The notes beneath the pieces were generated by a model. The model was not told where the DNA came from. It did not search any database and was given only the letters and a program-made list of their open reading frames with translations. 64,000 bases of DNA from positions 19,642,025-19,706,024 of the forward strand of contig OU612070.1 in NCBI GenBank assembly GCA_914767715.1. The letters run 5' to 3'. Both the position numbers and the translations under genes were made by a program. This document shows, one piece after another, positions 57,926 through 64,000 of this stretch. The DNA is from Membranipora membranacea (Eukaryota > Bryozoa > Gymnolaemata > Cheilostomatida > Membraniporidae). Position 1 is the first letter of the stretch; each line of letters begins with the position of its first letter.

Positions 57926-59180
57926 CAACTAATTCAGTTAAATGAATTAAATTGAGCATGCATGGCATCATTGACTAGAAAATATGACTTGTAGAAATAA
58001 GACATGCATTGTTAAGTTGAATTGTGTTTGATGTTAAACTGGATAAGAATTAAAAGGCATGCTCTTGAGTCAAGTGTTTGATCTCGAAATAAATGAGATC
58101 ACAATTATGTAAATAAGTCAGTGTCACATAGTGAGAATCATCATACCGAGCTCGTGAGCACAGATCTCAGTAGCGGAGAGTTAATGTGGTGACTCCATAA
58201 CCCGGAATCCCACACAATGAGTCACCTGATATGCCCATGTGGACAAGGGCTTTACTGCTATTCGATGTCAGAATAAATCATACTTTAAACATATCATACC
58301 CATTATACTAAAAAATAACTTCTATAAAAAATAATAATATTGGAAGTGTATTGATTTCACCCCTGACTCATCATCGCAAGACTGTCTCACTTAATCTCAA
58401 GAAAACAAATATTTATTATAAATTATATATTATTGTATTGCGGGATACAGAAGAGTGGGTTACCAAGGAAAGCAACTGCTTGGAAAGCTGTGAGGTGTCA
58501 GAGCATAGCATAAATCAGGACAGGCAAGAAAGTGTGACTATGTCTGAAGCCGCCTGTTCAGATGATTTTACAGTAGTAGTTGTCTCCTTATACCAATAGG
58601 GAGGACAACCCTATCGCAACCCAATAGTGCATAAGAGATTCGGGAAATACTTCCAGAAAACTTTTCAAAACAAAGTTATACTTGGCTCGGCTGAGTTTCC
58701 TGTGTTATAACCAATTGGAACACAGCATTTAGGAAAATAATAAAAGAAAACATGTCAGCCCCCAGTAGATAGTCGATATTAATGAGAATTTGTCAGAAAG
58801 TGAAACATATTTGGTTTATACGTACACTGTTGGCAATTTCAGAGGGAGTTTGAATGTCATTGTAGTCGCAGCTTTTTAATACCCAATTTTATTCAGACCC
58901 GCTCATTATTGTGGCAAGGATTAGTAGTAAAACTAATGAAGAGGAAGGGATATTATGAATGAGTATCTTTCTTTACAGTAGGCCTTGGTAGGTCCTTACC
59001 TTATTAATCCTTTTTGGCCTTAGTCTGGTGTGATTGAATGCAATAACAAACTAAGCCAAATCCTAAGGTAATAATCAGTGTGCAAAAAGGTTTAGATGTG
59101 AATAATATTTGCCAGAGAGATAGATGATGAGTTTGTCAGTCACGTCAGTGTATGGATCCAGGTGCGAGTAGTATGATGAG
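57926..59180. other. Gene-free stretch
   Basis: No recognisable exons. An open frame near 58351-58596 has no known domain. A small hairpin (CAATGAACTAAACCT with its complement) lies just beyond at about 59195-59245. Confidence 0.35.
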
Positions 59181-59404
59181 ATTAGACCAGTCCAATGAAC
59201 TAAACCTTTGGTTCATTGATTACTTAAGGTTTAGTTCATTGATAAACCATCTGTATGTGTGCTTGATATAAGCAGTGGAATACCACCAGTCAGGGGCTTT
59301 CTGGCTTAGCCGGCCACATCCAAGAACACCAGTCTTGGTTTTCCGACTATGTGTCAGCGACAGCCCAGAACGTGCCAGTCCCCAGAGCTATGACAATGAT
59401 TGCA

Positions 59405-59562
59405 TTGATTAATTTCATACCCTGAGTTTGATGATCAGTTTGTGCAAGTTATTTGGCCATTAGGTGACAATGCTGAGATTGCAGCCTCAGAATATTAGTT
59501 TTGAGCTATACAGAATTAAATAAGCACATATTTGCCTGTGTGGCAGCAGTGGTTTAAATAGT
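59405..59562 (-). repeat. Foldback repeat family C, copy 2
   Basis: The plus strand reads GATGATCAGTTTGTGCAAGT, TATTTGGCCATTAGGTGACA, GCACATATTTGCCTG and GGCAGCAGTGGTTTAAATAG. This is the reverse complement of the order seen at 63815-64000. Confidence 0.65.
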
Positions 59563-60004
59563 GTGCTATTGTTCTGGGTAGAGGAGATAATTACTGAAAT
59601 AGATACAGTTGAGAATTATATTCAGTAATTATGATGATGACTCAATCATTATCAATGCAGAAAGCCTTGCTTGTTTGTAATATCACTTTAAATACTTCAG
59701 GTTGTGTGATAAAGTATCTCATCCGGGTTTACCCTTCTTTGCAAGCTTGACGTGGAGGGCCAACTCTAGGCATACCAAGCTAGCACATTGTATGTGCAAC
59801 CTGTTCCCAATGTAGCAGTTGGAATATATCTGTGTTCTATCATGGAAAACGAAAGCATTGTGGCCGGTGGTTGCATGGTATCTTTCCTGGTTAAAAAAAA
59901 ACTTCCTGGTTTTGGCAAGCTGCAAAAACCGATTTTGCATTGTGACTTTAGCAGCTGGTTGGGGTAAGAACGCAGTTAGTTTTTGGGGTCCGCTAGGGTA
60001 AATG

Positions 60005-60170
60005 TGGACGAGAAATCAGGATTTTTTCCACCAACAGCACCACTGAGGATCAAACCCAGCACTTTGCAGTCATGAGTCCGGAGCTCTGCCAACTGAGCTA
60101 TTCCTGATCCCCTATCATTACTTCTAAACCAACACCAGACCGATGATTGATTTGTTGCTCCATAATTCAC
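60005..60170 (-). mobile_element. tRNA-derived SINE with well-preserved A box
   Basis: The minus strand reads GGAATAGCTCAGTTGGCAGAGCTCC (A box) and CTGGGTTTGATCCTCAGT (B box, one change from consensus), followed by an unrelated body into 60005. The 5' and 3' ends do not form an acceptor stem, so I call a SINE head, not a tRNA gene. Confidence 0.6.
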
Positions 60171-60912
60171 CGTGTCATTTTTATTTGCACTATTTCATTC
60201 TAATTTACGCCAAATCAAGTATCTAAACGGAATAAGAATGAAATGCACCTAGTGATTTTATAACTGCATAACTTCTATTATCTCTTATTGAAGCTGCTTA
60301 ACTTTGGTAACAATTTGCGGCATCACAGTGAATTGTATGATGTCATAGCAACCATACCGACACAAGACCTCACAACAGTACCAATGTACTACGGCTCTGA
60401 TTTCCCATCCAGTGAGGCCTATACACCAGTGTTGTGGATTATGTAGGACCTGCATGTGTGACTCCTGCCACTGCTTTGTAACATTGCTGTGCTGGCGAGT
60501 CCCTACAGTCTGATCATGTGTGAGAGAAATCTGTTATTTTCCAATCTTTGTGTTATACCCTGTTTGGTGGTCGGTTTTGAACATTGGCAAATGACAGACT
60601 TGCAAGCCCCGGTAGACAATGTTCAAACTGTAACTAACAACAATTCATAATAAAATGTCAGTTAGTCATGTCAGATTTGAACCACAAATGGTCTGAGAAC
60701 TGAAAGCCAAGTTTCATGGTGAGGCACGTACCTGATCATCTATACTGGTTGCGGTGTAAAGTTGCTCAAGCCGCACCACCTGGTCTTCCTGAAGAAGATT
60801 CCCTCATTGCAGGCATGCTGTAGATATACATCCATATGGATTCATAAATGTGCTGTTTTTTTAACTGTTATTATGTTGTTACAAGGTTGAAGAAAGTTCC
60901 CTGATCATCACC
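60171..60912. other. Upstream region of NAA20
   Basis: About 740 bp holding the presumed promoter and 5' UTR of NAA20. No TATA box near the start, as expected for a housekeeping gene, and no strong CpG clustering. Confidence 0.35.
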
Positions 60913-62497
60913 ATGACAACTCTCCGGCCTCTGAAATGTGATGACTTCTTCAAATTTAACAAACCGTATGTATACAAACCACTGGATGTAACTAATGGCA
61001 ATAGGCTAACAGTGTTTGAGATAACAAAAAAAGGTTTGCATATTTATGATGATTATTATTATGGTTGCATTGCATCATTTAAAAAATCTGTCAAAATGAA
61101 ATATGCACAACCATCTAGCACCGACGTCAAAGTCAAGTCTACCATCTGAACCGAAACAACCAACTGAACCCAGGCAAACATAGGCTATATGCAGTGTACA
61201 TAAGGTACTTGATAAGGATTCCACTGGACCAAAGATTTTGCCGGAATTATCAGAAAATCAGGGTTTCAATCATCAAGTTTCAATTATCCAAATTGGTATG
61301 TTAATCTAAAGCATTGTCATCCTCTTATATTTCTCTTTTAGAAACCTGGATCCATTAACAGAAACTGTATCCTTTGACGACTACCTTCTAACACCGAACC
61401 AAAAAGCTACAACATTTGTTGTTAAGTTGAATCCCTGTTTTTCTATTCCTATTTGAAAGCTCACTGCCATAGCTGTTCATGACTGTGTATAATTTGCCCC
61501 ACACACATTTTATATGAACCAGTAGGGTTTGGAATTTGTATGTGACTAGCAAGACAATAACTGTCTATCAGAAGTCTGACAAACTGAGTGTACCAAACTA
61601 CCTCAGTAGACTTTGATCCAATTCACTGCATTTGGAGTTGCTACCATCTAGCTGCAATTACTCACTAGGTAGTTAATAAGCCAATGGAAGTGCAGGCGGA
61701 TATGTGGTAGCTGTAGCCTAATGTTCTGACTTTTCTGAGGGTCATCTCTCGCTAATAAATAAATAAATTACGATAACCACCACTAGGATATTTCACTGAG
61801 ATTTCCTTCACATCTGACATCAGTACAGTATATCATTTTATTTGCACTACTTGGCCAGATGGCCAGAGTATCAGCAGGTAGCTGAGTCCCCTAATGGAGA
61901 TATCATGGGCTATGGTATGTAAACTTCAACTCTATCAATACTTTATCAGTTTATATTTTTCATTTCATGGTCAGTAGCCTACCTAGTGTTTGAAACTACT
62001 TGCTGCGTGATGGCCTTTGACTTCTTGGGCTTTATGTAGGCACAACCATAGGAACTTCTAACTTAGCTTTGTTATGGTATTTATACAAATGACCAGTGTA
62101 TTTCTCACCATTTCCAGCACCAAAATCACCAGTATTGATGCCACGTTTATCTCTCAGTTTCTCAGTCAGTTTAATTTAGAATAACGTTAAAGATTTTGTT
62201 CACTTGTATGTCAGATTCATAAACATAAAAATATAGGTTTATAGGATTATACACACATATGCCTATTACATTAATTGTTTATTTATTCTTTCACTTCTTT
62301 TACTAAAGTGGATGATCACAGGACTAAACTCGGACAAGGCATAAATTTAGTATTTGGTATTTTTCAGTGATAGGAAAGTGTGAGGGTAAAGAGGAGAACT
62401 GGCACGGTCATGTGACCTGTCTGACAGTGACACCTGAGTACAGAAGACTGGGACTGGCAGGTAAACTCATGAGAGTGCTCGAAGATATATCTGCTAG
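60913..62497 (+). CDS. NAA20: N-alpha-acetyltransferase 20 (NatB catalytic subunit), 5' four exons; gene continues past the window
   Basis: Exons 60913-60965, 61342-61366, 61824-61914 and 62368-62497 join in phase to about 100 of the expected ~180 residues. The start MTTLRPLKCDDFFKFNKPNL and the blocks DPLTET, FYLHYLARWPEYQQVAESPN, MGYVIGKCEGKEENWHGHVT and VTPEYRRLGLAGKLM are those of NAA20. RRLGLA is the acetyl-CoA-binding R/Q-x-x-G-x-A loop of the GNAT fold. NAA20 with NAA25 forms the ribosome-bound NatB complex, which acetylates N-termini beginning Met-Asp, Met-Glu, Met-Asn or Met-Gln. Exon 2 is only 25 nt. Intron 2 has U12-type signals: donor GTATCCTTT at 61367 and a branch-like TTCCTTCAC at 61803-61811. 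The C-terminal exons were not found before 64000, so they lie beyond the window. Confidence 0.93.
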
Positions 62498-62582
62498 GTA
62501 AGAATACTGGTATATCTGCTAGGTATGTAATACTTTGTATATCTGCTAGGTATGTAATACTTTGTATATCCGCCAGGTATGT
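62498..62582 (+). repeat. Tandem ~27-bp repeats of the NAA20 exon 4 splice donor
   Basis: The exon 4 end, ATATCTGCTAG|GTAAG, is followed by three more copies of TATATCTGCTAG|GTATGT or TATATCCGCCAG|GTATGT. Potential donors fall at 62498, 62523, 62550 and 62577, so the last three are 27 bp apart. Confidence 0.85.
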
Positions 62583-62599
62583 TGATAAAAAAATGGTTC

Positions 62600-62852
62600 A
62601 TTAAATTCAAGTTGTCTTATCACATGCCACATCACAGAGCATGGGCGGCGAAATATTAGTTGCCTTAGGGGCAAGGCCACAATAGCTGCTCCAGTTTGTT
62701 CTCTGTTTACGGGCAGGTCGGAGTACGCCGGGGGGGGGGCGGACTAAACCCCAGTAGTCAATGGACTGCAGTGGGATTCGAACCCACGACCTTCAACATT
62801 TGCAAGCTAAAGAATCGGTGCTCTACCCAACTGATCCACCTCCTACTACTGT
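62600..62852 (-). mobile_element. tRNA-derived SINE (family S1, copy 3)
   Basis: The minus strand has an A box GTGGATCAGTTGGGTAGAGC, a perfect B box in GGTCGTGGGTTCGAATCCCA, then a body with a C-run of ten and a conserved tail (ATTTCGCCGCCCATGCTCTG, GATGTGGCATGTGATAAGAC). It lies in NAA20 intron 4, antisense to the gene, and matches the copy at 38187-38425 from head to tail. Confidence 0.88.
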
Positions 62853-63224
62853 TATACGGAATATCTGTTACCAGAGTGCAGACACTGCATATTCTGGTTG
62901 TACTGCTACGAAAGTCAATATATCATTTTGGAGTAAATGATTTGTAGGATGAAAGGTTCACTCATTTCAAATGGATCAATGATCGCTGACGACTGATGGC
63001 TAGCTAACTTCTACTCAACCTTTTGACTTTATTTAGAAACACCCCCAACTGCTAGTAAATATTAACCATAGACATAATAATAAAACCTAGACATGACACT
63101 ATAGGGAGCTGATGAATTCATGCAATATTCAAACTCCAAATCCGATTGCAAAATTTTCAATGTCACATCGTCACTCACAAATAACTGCCTCCCTCTTGCT
63201 GTATATAGATAAAGGCTAATATAT

Positions 63225-63370
63225 TAGCCTGAATTCCGAGTCGCTTCTCCCTCCGCCCCTAATAAGCTGCAGGAAAATAGCTCTGATACACTGCAGACCA
63301 TTTTTACCTACCACTTACCTGCGAGGGGGGAGCAACTCTAACTTCAGGGGAATGGACCAAACTTGACATG
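63225..63370. repeat. Hairpin MITE, family A, copy 4 (degraded)
   Basis: The left arm AGCCTGAATTCCGAGTCGCT with CTCCCTCCGCC and the right arm GGGGGGAGCAACTCTAACTT, then AATGGACCAAACTTGACATG, match family A. Half-copies without the second arm are near 40331-40400 and 61606-61680. Confidence 0.6.
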
Positions 63371-63814
63371 GCCTGACATTTTGCCACCCCTAAACTTGCT
63401 TCCCAAAATGTAGCTAATCTTTGTTCCATTTGTGTTTTGAGATAGGGTCTTTTCTGAGTAGGCAGGCTGTTTCAATGTCAGAATAAGATTTGGTTTGAAA
63501 TATTTTTATGTTGCTGAATATGCTTAGCCTTTTATCACCTATAACGGGTTCAGTAGTCAAAGCATCATTCTTCAAGGAGTTGTCTGCACAGAAGCAATGT
63601 GTGCATAACTCTAGATATGACTAGAAAAAAACATGGAAAGATGAAAACATGAGCCCTAGATCTAACATACTTTTGGGTGTTCAACTTTCTTGCCACTTAT
63701 TATAGGACTTGAATTGAGAAATTTGAACAGGTAGAAACTACACCGCTTTGAGAATGACATCTATTTTCAATACTTAGACGTTGTTGAAATCAGTGGCAGC
63801 GATCTTCAATGTCA

Positions 63815-64000
63815 ACTAAAACTACTGCTGCCACTCAGGCATATTTATGTTCATTGAATACAGTATAGCGCCACAATAACTAATCTCAGAATTATCACAT
63901 ATGGGCAAATTATTTGCACAAATTGTAAGTCAGTAACTACGTAGATAAATAATTTCCTACCCTGATTTTGACGATCAGTTTGTGCAAATTATTTGCCCAT
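63815..64000 (+). repeat. Foldback repeat family C, copy 3 (runs off the window)
   Basis: It begins AAACTACTGCTGCCACTCAG and contains ATATGGGCAAATTATTTGCA, which returns inverted as TGTGCAAATTATTTGCCCAT at the very end of the window. The arms are about 25 bp. The element is cut by the window edge. Confidence 0.7.

Noticed and set aside
58351-58596. 82-codon open frame downstream of the orphan lectin promoter
   Set aside because: I checked it as a possible PAN or lectin exon; it has neither the cysteine pattern nor a phase matching the donor at 57781.
60040-60115. Functional tRNA gene on the minus strand
   Set aside because: The A and B boxes are good but no acceptor stem forms and SINE-like sequence follows.
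1-64000. CRISPR arrays, bacterial operons or prophage
   Set aside because: The window is intron-bearing animal DNA. The tandem arrays found lack the spacer-repeat pattern and no bacterial gene order is present.

Overview
This is eukaryotic, intron-rich animal DNA. It is AT-rich, its spliced genes have GT-AG introns of roughly 0.2-2.5 kb, and it carries many retroelement and foldback-repeat relics. The gene set (a DEG/ENaC channel, a BTB-BACK protein, PAN-lectins, a Mab-21 protein and NatB catalytic subunit NAA20) points to a metazoan, probably a marine invertebrate. I cannot name the species from sequence alone. All gene models below were assembled by hand from splice sites, reading phase and family resemblance.

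Layout: (1) 1.5-11.6 kb, plus strand: an eight-exon BTB/BACK gene resembling BTBD17, with hairpin MITEs and a (TAGGG)n array nearby or in its introns. (2) 12.9-21.5 kb: remains of two non-LTR retrotransposons. One has an RNase H domain and a second tail copy in reverse orientation; the other is CR1/L2-like with a decayed polymerase. (3) 22.4-23.6 kb, minus strand: a secreted PAN plus F-type lectin (F5/8C) protein. (4) 24.1-25.4 kb: a LINE endonuclease scrap and a foldback element built on a SalI-centred palindrome. (5) 26.5-35.1 kb, minus strand: a complete 11-exon DEG/ENaC sodium-channel subunit. (6) 36.4-39.8 kb, minus strand: a secreted PAN plus C-type lectin protein with a strong TATA box. 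(7) 40.1-41.2 kb: a 3' pseudogene fragment of the next gene. (8) 43.8-50.5 kb, plus strand: a complete 12-exon membrane-anchored Mab-21 / cGAS-like nucleotidyltransferase-fold protein. (9) 50.6-60.9 kb: mostly gene-poor, with a direct repeat pair, SINEs and an orphan inverted copy of the C-type-lectin promoter and first exon at 57.5-57.9 kb. (10) From 60.9 kb, plus strand: the first four exons of NAA20, including a U12-type intron; the gene runs off the window.

No operon-like relationships are expected. Themes that link genes are two secreted PAN-lectins on the same strand, flanking the DEG/ENaC gene, and a duplicated Mab-21 locus whose surviving copy keeps the acidic residues of the nucleotidyltransferase site. 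The strongest leads are the three-TM Mab-21 protein with an intact-looking acidic triad, the twin intronic palindromes in that gene, the NAA20 U12 intron with tandemly repeated splice donors downstream, and the inverted duplication of a TATA promoter.
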